Source: Mycolicibacterium sp. TUM20985 | Lineage (GTDB): Bacteria; Actinomycetota; Actinomycetes; Mycobacteriales; Mycobacteriaceae | Reading direction: 5' to 3' | Length of the DNA stretch: 64,000 nt | NCBI RefSeq assembly: GCF_030295745.1 | Contig: NZ_AP027291.1 | Span: 4,712,001-4,776,000 of the forward strand | In this document: piece after piece, positions 25,631 to 33,157 of the stretch | Layout: every line of letters begins with the position of its first letter | Numbering within the stretch: the stretch's first letter is position 1 | Program-made: the position numbers and the translations under genes | Notes under the pieces: model-generated | The model's database searches: none | Seen by the model: only the letters and a program-made list of their open reading frames with translations | Told to the model about the DNA's origin: nothing

Positions 25631-26050
25631 CTAGACCCGGCGCCGCTTGGGCGGGCGGCAACCGTTGTGCGGCTGCGGCGTGACGTCGGAAATGGCGCCG
25701 ACCTCGAGGCCGGCTGCCTGCAGCGAACGGATCGCGGTCTCGCGGCCCGAACCCGGACCCTTGACGAACACGTCGACCTTCTTGACGCCGTGCTCCTGGG
25801 CCTTGCGGGCCGCGTTCTCGGCAGCCAGCTGCGCGGCGAACGGGGTCGACTTACGCGATCCCTTGAAGCCGACGTGACCCGACGACGCCCAGGCGATGAC
25901 GTTGCCCTGCTGGTCGGTGATCGAGACGATCGTGTTGTTGAACGTGCTCTTGATGTGAGCGGCCCCGTGCGGGACGTTCTTCTTTTCCTTGCGACGCGTC
26001 TTCTGGCCCTTCTTGGGGCCCGCGGCGCCGGTCTTCTTGGTGGGTGCCAT
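25631..26050 (-). CDS. rpsK: 30S ribosomal protein S11
   Basis: 139 residues. The N-terminus is Lys-rich (KKTGAAGPKKGQKTRRKEKK), followed by the S11 core: IKSTFNNTIVSITD, WASSGHVGFKGSRKSTPFAAQ, VFVKGPGSGRETAIRSLQAAG and the C-terminal DVTPQPHNGCRPPKRRRV. Part of the alpha operon, 4 nt after rpsM and 15 nt before rpsD. Confidence 0.97.
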   Translation of the reverse strand: MAPTKKTGAAGPKKGQKTRRKEKKNVPHGAAHIKSTFNNTIVSITDQQGNVIAWASSGHVGFKGSRKSTPFAAQLAAENAARKAQEHGVKKVDVFVKGPGSGRETAIRSLQAAGLEVGAISDVTPQPHNGCRPPKRRRV

Positions 26051-26054
26051 TTAC

Positions 26055-26435
26055 TTACCTGGCCTTCTTCTTGCCGGCGATGGTGCGCTTCGGGCCCTTG
26101 CGGGTGCGCGCGTTGGTCTTGGTCCGTTGGCCACGCACCGGCAGGCCGCGGCGGTGCCGCAACCCCTGGTAGCAGCCGATCTCGATCTTGCGACGAATGT
26201 CGGCCTGCACCTCGCGGCGCAGGTCACCCTCGACCTTGATGTCGGAGTTGCTCTCGATGTAATCCCGCAGCTGCGAGACCTGATCGTCGGTCAGGTCCTT
26301 GGTGCGCAGATCGAAGTCGATGCCGGTGGCCGACAGGATTTCTTGGGAGCGGGTACGGCCGATGCCGTAGATATAGGTCAGCGCGATCTCCATGCGCTTG
26401 TCACGCGGGAGATCGACGCCCAGTAGACGTGCCAT
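26055..26435 (-). CDS. rpsM: 30S ribosomal protein S13
   Basis: 126 residues from the ATG at 26435 (MARLLGVDLPRDKRMEIALTY), with the helix-hairpin-helix segment YGIGRTRSQEILSATGID and the basic tail RTKTNARTRKGPKRTIAGKKKAR that contacts tRNA. The longer frame to 26486 is not conserved. An AGAAGGA ribosome site lies upstream. It is separated from rpmJ by 167 nt that hold several RNA hairpins, unusual inside an otherwise tight operon. Confidence 0.97.
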   Translation of the reverse strand: MARLLGVDLPRDKRMEIALTYIYGIGRTRSQEILSATGIDFDLRTKDLTDDQVSQLRDYIESNSDIKVEGDLRREVQADIRRKIEIGCYQGLRHRRGLPVRGQRTKTNARTRKGPKRTIAGKKKAR

Positions 26436-26481
26436 CAGGCAGTGATTCCTTCTCGATGCGGAGGTCTGTTCCCAGTCCGTT

Positions 26482-26556
26482 CCCACCAGCTGGTGGGGTC
26501 CGGCCTCCGTGCCGGACGTGATGAGCGGCCCAATCTCTAAAGATTCCAGCCGCTCA
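26482..26556 (-). promoter_or_regulatory. Structured leader of rpsM: three successive stem-loops
   Basis: In the 167 nt between rpmJ and rpsM three inverted repeats follow one another on the transcribed strand. (1) 26522-26529/26549-26556, TGAGCGGC with GCCGCTCA, with an inner AATCT/AGATT helix (26532-26536/26541-26545). (2) 26498-26504/26511-26517, GTCCGGC with GCCGGAC and a 6-nt loop. (3) 26482-26497, a perfect 16-bp palindrome, CCCACCAG-CTGGTGGG. Together they resemble a regulatory leader. A role in autogenous control by S4, as in the E. coli alpha operon, is a hypothesis. No Rfam family is claimed. Confidence 0.5.
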
Positions 26557-26602
26557 GTGGTACTGGGATGTCGTCATTCAGTTGTTCGGTAAAGCTGTGG
26601 TA

Positions 26603-26716
26603 CTAGCCCTGCCGCTGCTTGTGGCGGGGGTCAGGGCAAATCACCATGACCCGCCGATGGCGACGGATCACCCTGCACTTGTCGCAGATGGGCTTGACGC
26701 TCGGGTTCACCTTCAC
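26603..26716 (-). CDS. rpmJ: 50S ribosomal protein L36
   Basis: A 37-residue protein read directly from the sequence: it starts at a GTG (26716), MKVNPSVKPICDKCRVI, and ends PDPRHKQRQG before TAG. The zinc ligands Cys11, Cys14 and Cys27 and His32 are present, so this is the zinc-binding (C+) form. It lies 26 nt after infA and begins the stretch leading to the structured rpsM leader. Confidence 0.96.
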   Translation of the reverse strand: MKVNPSVKPICDKCRVIRRHRRVMVICPDPRHKQRQG

Positions 26717-26742
26717 GGCCGTCGATCCTGTTCTTGGTCTAG

Positions 26743-26964
26743 TTACTTGTAGCGGTAAACGATGCGGCCCCGGGACAGGTCGTAGGGAGACAACTCCACG
26801 ACGACGCGGTCCTCGGGCAGAATGCGAATGTAGTGCTGCCGCATCTTGCCGCTGATGTGCGCGAGCACCTTGTGTCCGTTCTCCAGCTCAATACGAAACA
26901 TCGCATTGGGCAGGGGCTCGACAACACGGCCCTCGACCTCGATGGCACCCTCTTTTTTACCCAT
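26743..26964 (-). CDS. infA: Translation initiation factor IF-1
   Basis: 73 residues forming a single OB fold of the S1 type: GAIEVEGRVVEPLPNAMFRIEL, GHKVLAHISGKMRQHYIRILPEDRVVVELSPYD, ending RGRIVYRYK. Binds the 30S A site during initiation. GGAGG lies right before the ATG. First gene of the alpha-operon transcript, with a promoter-like element about 120 nt upstream. Confidence 0.98.
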   Translation of the reverse strand: MGKKEGAIEVEGRVVEPLPNAMFRIELENGHKVLAHISGKMRQHYIRILPEDRVVVELSPYDLSRGRIVYRYK

Positions 26965-27086
26965 GTCCTCCGTAATTCCCTATCCGGCGCCGCAATCACC
27001 GCCTCCGACTGCAAAACGTGAGCCGGATTGGTTAAATTCCAGGACAGGGCACGCAAGAGTCGGCGCGGAAGCCGCACCGTTGGTCA

Positions 27087-27114
27087 ATAGTACCCGCTCG
27101 CCGGTCGTGCCCAA
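27087..27114 (-). promoter_or_regulatory. Promoter candidate for infA-rpmJ-rpsM operon
   Basis: On the minus strand TTGGGC (27114-27109), a 16-nt spacer and TACTAT (27092-27087) fit a sigma-A promoter. Transcription would start near 27080 and leave a ~115-nt leader before infA. The 234-nt spacer to the divergent 27199 gene holds no other clear element. Confidence 0.5.
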
Positions 27115-27198
27115 AATCGCCGAATCACCGCAGCCGTTGTTCGCTCAGAGCCTCGCCGTCAGTCCGATATCGACTGGACGACCAGCGCATAATCAAGC

Positions 27199-28899
27199 GT
27201 GATGACTGGACCTGCTCCCCAGCCCCGCAACCCCGCAATCCTGACCGTCGACGACGATCCGGCCGTGTCCCGGGCGGTTGCCCGCGACCTCCGCCGGCAC
27301 TACGGCGAGCGGTACCGCATCGTCCGCGCCGAGAGTGGGCCCGACGCGCTCGACGCGCTCCGGGAACTCAAGCTTCGTGGCGATACCGTCGCAGTGCTCG
27401 TCGCGGACTACCGCATGCCGCAGATGAGCGGTATCGAGTTCCTCGAGAAGGCGATGGACCTGTTTCCGCTCGCCCGCCGGGTCCTGCTGACGGCCTACGC
27501 CGACACCCACGCGGCCATCGACGCGATCAACGTCGTCGACCTCGACCATTACCTGCTCAAGCCATGGGACCCGCCCGAGGAGAAGCTGTACCCCGTCATC
27601 GACGGATTGCTCGAGGAGTGGCGGGCCGTCGGCGACCGGGCGATGCCCTACACCAAGGTGATCGGCCACCGCTGGAACCAGCGGTCGTGGGAGGTGCGGC
27701 AGTTCCTGGCCCGCAACCAGTTCCCGTTCCGGTCGTACATGGCGGACGAACCCAAGGGCATGCAGCTGTTGGAAGCAGCCGGGCTCGACGGCCTGGCGCT
27801 GCCGGTCGTCGTCACCGAGAAGGGTGAGGCGCTGGTCGAACCGACCGACGGCCAGCTCGCCGAACTCCTCGGGTTGTCCACCGAGCCGTCACTGCAGATG
27901 TATGACCTCGCCGTGATCGGCGGCGGTCCGGCCGGGCTCGCGTCGGCGGTCTACGGCGCCTCCGAGGGCCTCGAGACCGTTCTCATCGAACGCACCACCA
28001 CCGGCGGTCAGGCGGGTCGCAGCTCGCGCATCGAGAATTACCTCGGGTTCGAGAACGGCGTCTCCGGCGCCACGCTGACCAATTCCGCCCGCAGGCAGGC
28101 GGAACGGTTCGGCGCCGAGGTGATCACCACCCGCGACGTCGTCAAACTGCACGTCGGCGAGACCGCGCCGACCATCGAGTTCGAGGATGGCAGCACCATC
28201 GGCGCGCGATCGGTGATCCTCGCGACCGGTGTCGAATACCAGGAACTCAAGGTGGTCGGGTGCTGGAGCGATCCCGCCGATCCCGAGGGCTGCAACTACG
28301 TCGGCCGCGGTGTCTACTACGGCGCCTCGGTCTCCGATGCCGAGGAGTGTCGCGGCGAGGACGTCTACATCGTCGGCGGTGCGAACTCGGCCGGGCAGGC
28401 GGCGATGTTCATGTCCAAGACCGCCGACTCGGTGACGCTGCTGGTCCGTGGCCCCTCGCTCGAGGCGTCCATGTCGCACTACCTGATCGAGCAGATCGAG
28501 AAGAACGCCAAGATCCACGTCCGCACCTGCACCGAGGTGGTCGACACCGTCGGCGAGGACGATCACCTGTCCGGTCTGGTGCTCCTCGACCGGCAGTCGG
28601 GTGAGCGGACGACGGTGGCCTGCGGCCGGATGTGCTGCTACATCGGTGCGACGCCGCGGACCGCCTGGCTCGACGGCATCCTCGCGCTCGACGACCGCGG
28701 ATTCGTGCTCGCCGGGCCGGACCTGAAGGACGTCTGCGGCTGGAATCGGGAACGGCCGCCGCACCACTTGGAAACAAGTGTGCCCGGTGTGTTCGTTGCA
28801 GGTGACGTGCGCTCGGAATCTGCGAAGAGAGTGGCCGCTGCCGTCGGTGAGGGATCGATGGCCGTCATGCTGGTGCACCGTTACCTGGCCGAGGCCTGA
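27199..28899 (+). CDS. Response-regulator receiver domain fused to a thioredoxin-reductase-like flavoprotein without the CxxC
   Basis: 566 residues. Residues 14-125 form a receiver domain with acidic pair Asp18/Asp19, phospho-acceptor Asp70 (VADYRMPQMSG), Thr98 and Lys121 (LLKPW). A linker of about 100 residues (HRWNQRSWEVRQFLARNQFPF) looks glutaredoxin-like in part. From residue 236 a two-domain FAD/NAD(P) flavoprotein follows: GGGPAGL, GGQAG, RIENYLGF, VGGANSAGQA and the C-terminal GVFVAGDVRSESAKRVAAAVGEGSMAV. Where thioredoxin reductase has CATC, this protein reads GASV (residues 375-378), so it cannot do classical dithiol exchange. The histidine kinase 13 nt downstream is the likely phosphodonor. 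The GTG at 27199 or the ATG at 27202 is the start; CATAAT lies 5 nt upstream, hinting at a leaderless mRNA. Products of this fusion type are often named thioredoxin-disulfide reductase; the missing cysteines argue against taking that literally. Confidence 0.88.
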   Translation: MMTGPAPQPRNPAILTVDDDPAVSRAVARDLRRHYGERYRIVRAESGPDALDALRELKLRGDTVAVLVADYRMPQMSGIEFLEKAMDLFPLARRVLLTAYADTHAAIDAINVVDLDHYLLKPWDPPEEKLYPVIDGLLEEWRAVGDRAMPYTKVIGHRWNQRSWEVRQFLARNQFPFRSYMADEPKGMQLLEAAGLDGLALPVVVTEKGEALVEPTDGQLAELLGLSTEPSLQMYDLAVIGGGPAGLASAVYGASEGLETVLIERTTTGGQAGRSSRIENYLGFENGVSGATLTNSARRQAERFGAEVITTRDVVKLHVGETAPTIEFEDGSTIGARSVILATGVEYQELKVVGCWSDPADPEGCNYVGRGVYYGASVSDAEECRGEDVYIVGGANSAGQAAMFMSKTADSVTLLVRGPSLEASMSHYLIEQIEKNAKIHVRTCTEVVDTVGEDDHLSGLVLLDRQSGERTTVACGRMCCYIGATPRTAWLDGILALDDRGFVLAGPDLKDVCGWNRERPPHHLETSVPGVFVAGDVRSESAKRVAAAVGEGSMAVMLVHRYLAEA

Positions 28900-28912
28900 A
28901 AGGACCACCCCG

Positions 28913-30382
28913 ATGGGCGAAACATGCCTGCCCGACGAGCTCCGCACACTGTTCCTCTTCGAGAAGCTGACCGACCGTCAGCTGGAGTCGCTGTGCGCGC
29001 ACGGGCACCTGGCCCGCTTCGATCCGGGACCCATCTGCGTCGAGGGTGAGGCGGCGACGTGCTTCTACGTCATGATCGAGGGCGAGTTGTCGATGTCGAA
29101 GCGCTCCGGGGGCGCCGACATCGAGACCAACCGAACGTCGCAGCGCGGCGTCTACTGCGGCGCGTGGAGCGCCTACGTCGACGGTGTCCCCCAGGTGTAC
29201 GAATCGTCGGTGCGCGTGACCAAGCCGTCGAAGTTCTTCGTGCTGGACGCGCAGGCGTTCGGCGACTTCGTCAAGACCGAACTCCCGATGGCCGTGCACC
29301 TTCTCGAAGGCCTCAAGGTCGGCGGCCTGCGGCAGCGCCAGATCATCGACCAGCGCGAGAAGCTGCTGGCACTAGGTCAGCTGTCCGCGGGCCTGACCCA
29401 CCAGCTCAACAACCCGGCCGCTGCGGCCGCGCGTGCCGTCTCCGATCTGCGCGAGAAGATCGCCGGGATGCGGCACAAGTTGGCGATGCTGGCCGATGGC
29501 AAGTTCAGCCCGGCGGGGCTCCGCGTGCTGGTGACCATCCAGGAGGAGGTGGCCGAGCAGGTCGCCAAGTCGAAGGCGCAGGAGCTCACCGCGTTGGAGG
29601 CCTCCGATCGCGAGGACACGATCGGCGACTGGCTCGAGGAGCACGGCATCGTGGGAGCCTGGGACTACGCGCCGACCTTCGTCGAGGCCGGCCTGGACAC
29701 CGACTGGCTGGAGCGCATCTCGGCCTCGGTCGACGAAGTCGATGCGACGGCCTCCCTCCAGGGGGCGATCGGGTGGCTGCGGTACACCATCGACACCGAG
29801 CTGATGATGAATCAGATCGCCGAGGCGAGCCACCGCATCTCGGCTCTGCTTGCTGGCGCCAAGCAGTACTCGCAGATGGACCGCGCGCCGTATCAGAGCG
29901 CGAACGTCCACGACCTGCTGCGCAGCACCGTCATGATGTTCGGCGAGAAGCTGGGCAAGGACAAACCGGTCAAGCTGGTCAAGGAACTGGACGTGTCGCT
30001 GCCGGAAATCCAGTGCTACCCAGGCGATCTCAACCAGGTATGGACCAACATCATCGACAACGCGATCCAGGCGATGGACGGCGAGGGCACGTTGACCATC
30101 CGCACCTGCGCGGTCGGTGAGGACGCCATCAAGGTGGAGATCTGCGACGACGGCCCGGGCATCCCCGACGACATCGCCGAGCGCATCTTCACGCCGTTCT
30201 TCACCACCAAGGCGTTCGGCGAGGGCACCGGTCTCGGCCTCGACCTCGCGTGGCGCATCGTCGCGCAGAAGCACCACGGCAACATCCGGGTCGAATCCCG
30301 GCCGGGTGACACACGTTTCATCATCGTCCTGCCAGTGGTGGCACCGAAGCCCGAGGAGGCCCCGGCGGACGGCGCCGAATAG
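28913..30382 (+). CDS. Sensor histidine kinase with N-terminal cyclic-nucleotide-binding-like domain
   Basis: 489 residues. An N-terminal cNMP-binding-like beta-barrel (residues 8-135: LFLFEKLTDRQLESLCAHGHL, FYVMIEGELSMSK) is followed by a dimerisation helix with H-box histidine His163 (SAGLTHQLNNPAA) and a long helical insert (~200-320). The HATPase domain has N box WTNIIDNAIQAM, G1 DDGPGIP, F box FTPFFTTK and G2 GTGLGLDL. No transmembrane segment, so it is cytosolic. The canonical cNMP phosphate-binding RxS motif is not clear, so the ligand is uncertain. It starts 13 nt after the REC-flavoprotein stop with an AAAGGA site. The receiver of that protein is the obvious target. Confidence 0.88.
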   Translation: MGETCLPDELRTLFLFEKLTDRQLESLCAHGHLARFDPGPICVEGEAATCFYVMIEGELSMSKRSGGADIETNRTSQRGVYCGAWSAYVDGVPQVYESSVRVTKPSKFFVLDAQAFGDFVKTELPMAVHLLEGLKVGGLRQRQIIDQREKLLALGQLSAGLTHQLNNPAAAAARAVSDLREKIAGMRHKLAMLADGKFSPAGLRVLVTIQEEVAEQVAKSKAQELTALEASDREDTIGDWLEEHGIVGAWDYAPTFVEAGLDTDWLERISASVDEVDATASLQGAIGWLRYTIDTELMMNQIAEASHRISALLAGAKQYSQMDRAPYQSANVHDLLRSTVMMFGEKLGKDKPVKLVKELDVSLPEIQCYPGDLNQVWTNIIDNAIQAMDGEGTLTIRTCAVGEDAIKVEICDDGPGIPDDIAERIFTPFFTTKAFGEGTGLGLDLAWRIVAQKHHGNIRVESRPGDTRFIIVLPVVAPKPEEAPADGAE

Positions 30383-30397
30383 CCCGGAATAGTTGCG

Positions 30398-30418
30398 CGG
30401 GTCACGAGGGTTGACCCG
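30398..30418 (+). repeat. Inverted repeat immediately before the LLM gene start
   Basis: CGGGTCA (30398-30404) and TGACCCG (30412-30418) form a perfect 7-bp stem with loop CGAGGGT, ending 3 nt before the ATG at 30422. The loop holds GAGGG, the only Shine-Dalgarno candidate. It may be an operator, a terminator of the upstream kinase gene, or a structure affecting translation. Confidence 0.4.
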
Positions 30419-30421
30419 ACC

Positions 30422-31252
30422 ATGACGAAACCAGACCTCGGCAAGTTCGGCGTGTTCGGTCGCGGCGTGACTCCGGAGCAGGCCAGGGAGATCGAGGCCC
30501 TCGGCTACGGGGCCGTCTGGGTCGGCGGGTCACCCCCTGCCGAACTCGAATGGGTCGAGCCACTTCTGGAGGCGACGAGCACGCTGCAGGTGGCGACCGG
30601 CATCGTCAACATTTGGACTGCGCCGGCCGACGCGGTCGCCGAGTCCTTCCACCGCATCGACGGCGCCTACCCGAACCGATTCGTCCTCGGCATCGGCGTC
30701 GGCCACCCGGAGGCCCACGCCGAGTACAAGAAGCCGTACGACGCGCTCACGGAGTACCTCGACAAGCTCGACGAGTACGGCGTCCCGAAGGATCGACGCG
30801 TCGTCGCCGCTCTCGGACCGCAGGTGCTCAAGTTGTCGGCGCGACGCAGTGCCGGGGCTCACCCCTACCTGACGACGCCCGAGCACACCCGCCAGGCGCG
30901 TGACCTCATCGGGCCCGACGCATTCCTCGCACCGGAGCACAAGGCGGTCCTCACCACCGATCCCGAGCAGGCCCGCGCCGTCGGCCGCAAGGCACTCGAG
31001 ATCTATCTCAACCTGGCCAACTACACGAACAACTGGAAGCGACTGGGCTTCACCGACGACGACATCGCGATGCCTGGCAGCGATGCGCTGGTCGATGCGT
31101 TCGTCGCCCATGGCACGGTGGACGCCGTCGCCGCACGACTCTCCGAACACCTCGCCGCCGGTGCCGACCATGTTCCGATTCAGGTCTTGACGGGTAGTGA
31201 CAAGCTGGTGCCCGCACTCGCCGAATTGGCCGGACCGCTCGGCCTACGCTGA
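30422..31252 (+). CDS. LLM-class F420-dependent oxidoreductase, Rv3463-like (copy 1)
   Basis: 276 residues of the luciferase-like TIM-barrel fold: LGYGAVWVGGSPPAELEWVEPLLEA, LQVATGIVNIWTAPADAVAESFHRI and the FVLGIGVGHPEAH motif. RRSAGAHPYLTTPEHT and ANYTNNWKRLGF follow. These are shared almost word for word with the next gene, so the two are a tandem duplication. M. tuberculosis has, as I recall, one copy (Rv3463) here. F420 use is inferred from the family; the substrate is unknown. Confidence 0.88.
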   Translation: MTKPDLGKFGVFGRGVTPEQAREIEALGYGAVWVGGSPPAELEWVEPLLEATSTLQVATGIVNIWTAPADAVAESFHRIDGAYPNRFVLGIGVGHPEAHAEYKKPYDALTEYLDKLDEYGVPKDRRVVAALGPQVLKLSARRSAGAHPYLTTPEHTRQARDLIGPDAFLAPEHKAVLTTDPEQARAVGRKALEIYLNLANYTNNWKRLGFTDDDIAMPGSDALVDAFVAHGTVDAVAARLSEHLAAGADHVPIQVLTGSDKLVPALAELAGPLGLR

Positions 31253-31276
31253 CCACACTCTCTTGGAAGGAACTAC

Positions 31277-32134
31277 GTGACTGACGTATCCGATCTCAAG
31301 CCCAACCTGGGGCGTTTCGGCGTCTGGACCTTCGGGGCAGTGACGCCCGAGCAGGCCGTCGAGATCGAGAAGCTGGGATATGGCGCGGTGTGGGTAGGCG
31401 GGTCGCCCGCAGCAGATCTGGCGTTCGTCGAACCCATTCTCGCGGCCACGACCACGCTGCAGGTGGCCACCGGCATCGTCAACGTGTGGACGGCTCCCGC
31501 GGCCGAGGTCGCCAAGTCGTACCACCGCATCGAGAAGGCCTACCCCGGCCGGTTCCTGCTGGGCATCGGCATCGGACACCCCGAGCACACCGACGAATAC
31601 CGCAAGCCCTACGACGTCCTGGTCGAGTACCTGGACGCCCTCGACGCCGCCAGCGTGCCGACCAGCCGTCGCGTCCTCGCGGCGCTGGGCCCCAAGGTGT
31701 TGCAGCTGTCGGCGAAGCGCAGCGCGGGCGCGCATCCGTACCTCACAACCCCCGAACACACGGCTCAGGCGCACGACCTGATCGGTAACGCCGTGTTCCT
31801 GGCCCCCGAGCACAAGGTCGTCCTGGCCAGGGATGCGGCGCAGGCCCGAGAGATCGGTCGCCAGACCGTGGACTTCTACCTCGACCTCAGCAATTACGTG
31901 AACAATTGGAAGCGGTTGGGATTCACCGATCAGGACGTCGCGAAGCCGGGCAGCGACAAGCTCATCGATGCGGTGGTGGCCCACGGCACGCCGGATGACA
32001 TCGCCAAACGCTTGCAGGAACACCTCGACGCGGGCGCCGACCACGTGTGCATCCAGGTGCTTGGCGGCCAGGACGCGTTGCTCCCGACCCTCGCCGAGTT
32101 GGCCGGCCCGCTGGGGCTCAAGACCGACGGTTAG
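31277..32134 (+). CDS. LLM-class F420-dependent oxidoreductase, Rv3463-like (copy 2)
   Basis: 285 residues, beginning VTDVSDLKPNLGRFGVWTFG at a GTG with GGAAGG upstream. Same motifs as copy 1 (FLLGIGIGHPEHTDEYRKPYD, RSAGAHPYLTTPEHT, NYVNNWKRLGFTDQD), with an N-terminal extension of about nine residues. Its 285-residue length matches what I recall for Rv3463, so this is probably the ancestral copy. The gap to copy 1 is 24 nt and co-transcription is likely. Ends 27 nt before rmlB. Confidence 0.88.
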   Translation: MTDVSDLKPNLGRFGVWTFGAVTPEQAVEIEKLGYGAVWVGGSPAADLAFVEPILAATTTLQVATGIVNVWTAPAAEVAKSYHRIEKAYPGRFLLGIGIGHPEHTDEYRKPYDVLVEYLDALDAASVPTSRRVLAALGPKVLQLSAKRSAGAHPYLTTPEHTAQAHDLIGNAVFLAPEHKVVLARDAAQAREIGRQTVDFYLDLSNYVNNWKRLGFTDQDVAKPGSDKLIDAVVAHGTPDDIAKRLQEHLDAGADHVCIQVLGGQDALLPTLAELAGPLGLKTDG

Positions 32135-32147
32135 ATCGCCCAGCCGC

Positions 32148-32153
32148 TAGGGT
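32148..32153 (+). promoter_or_regulatory. -10-like box before rmlB
   Basis: TAGGGT fits TANNNT and ends 8 nt before the rmlB ATG. No Shine-Dalgarno sequence is visible, so rmlB may have a leaderless start of its own besides read-through from the LLM genes. Confidence 0.35.
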
Positions 32154-32161
32154 TTGTCACC

Positions 32162-33157
32162 ATGCGTTTGCTGGTCACTGGGGGAGCCGGCTTCATCGGC
32201 GCCAACTTCGTTCACGCCGTGGTGCACGACCATCCCGAGGTCAGGGTGACTGTGCTCGACGCCCTCACCTACGCGGGCAGCCGCGAATCGCTGGCGCCGG
32301 TCGCCGACGAGGTTCGCCTCGTCCACGGTGACGTCACCGACGCCGCACTGGTGGAGAAGTTGGTGGCCGAGTCCGACGCCGTTGCGCACTTCGCCGCTGA
32401 AACGCATGTCGACAACTCGTTGGCCGACCCGGAGGCGTTCGTGCGCACGAACGTCGTCGGTACGTTCACCGTGCTGGAAGCGGTACGCAGGCATGGGATT
32501 CGGCTGCACCACGTGTCGACCGACGAAGTCTACGGCGACCTGCCGCTCGACGAACCCGTCCGCTTCACCGAGGCCACCGCGTACAACCCGTCGAGCCCGT
32601 ACTCGGCGACCAAGGCCGGTTCGGACATGCTGGTGCACGCCTGGGTGCGGTCCTACGGTGTGCACGCGACGATCTCCAACTGCTCCAACAACTATGGGCC
32701 CTACCAGCACGTGGAGAAGTTCATTCCGCGACAGATCACCAACGTGCTGACCGGTAGGCGCCCGAAGCTCTACGGCGCCGGCGCGAACGTGCGCGATTGG
32801 ATTCACGTCACCGACCACAACCGTGCCGTGTGGCGGATACTCTCCGACGGCCAGCCGGGGCGTACGTATCTGATCGGCGCGAACGGGGAACGCAACAACC
32901 TGACCGTCATGCGCACCCTGTTGCGACTGATGGGTCGCGAGGAGAACGACTTCGACCACGTGACCGATCGGGCAGGGCACGACCTGCGGTACGCGATCGA
33001 CCCGTCGGCGCTTCGCGACGAACTGGGCTGGACGCCGCAGCACGACGACTTCGAGTCCGGCCTCGGCGCGACCATCGAGTGGTACCGCGACAACGAATCC
33101 TGGTGGCGCCCTTTGAAGGACGCGTCCGAGACAATGTACGAGGAGAGAAACCAGTGA
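32162..33157 (+). CDS. rmlB: dTDP-glucose 4,6-dehydratase
   Basis: Second step of dTDP-L-rhamnose synthesis; rhamnose links arabinogalactan to peptidoglycan and is essential in mycobacteria. The 331-residue extended SDR protein has the NAD motif TGGAGFIGAN, the catalytic STDEVYGDL segment, YSATKAGSD (Tyr and Lys of the YxxxK), and NNYGPYQ. The substrate-binding region RDWIHVTDHNRAVW is intact. It overlaps the rmlC GTG by 4 nt. Confidence 0.97.
   Translation: MRLLVTGGAGFIGANFVHAVVHDHPEVRVTVLDALTYAGSRESLAPVADEVRLVHGDVTDAALVEKLVAESDAVAHFAAETHVDNSLADPEAFVRTNVVGTFTVLEAVRRHGIRLHHVSTDEVYGDLPLDEPVRFTEATAYNPSSPYSATKAGSDMLVHAWVRSYGVHATISNCSNNYGPYQHVEKFIPRQITNVLTGRRPKLYGAGANVRDWIHVTDHNRAVWRILSDGQPGRTYLIGANGERNNLTVMRTLLRLMGREENDFDHVTDRAGHDLRYAIDPSALRDELGWTPQHDDFESGLGATIEWYRDNESWWRPLKDASETMYEERNQ

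Noticed and set aside
24977..26239. A 420-codon plus-strand open frame opposite rpsD, rpsK and rpsM
   Set aside because: It is the antisense of well-recognised ribosomal protein genes; GC-rich codons keep it open. No start signal or protein-like composition.
27199..28899. Naming the fusion gene trxB
   Set aside because: Both redox cysteines of thioredoxin reductase are missing, and the REC fusion differs from the true trxB next to trxA.
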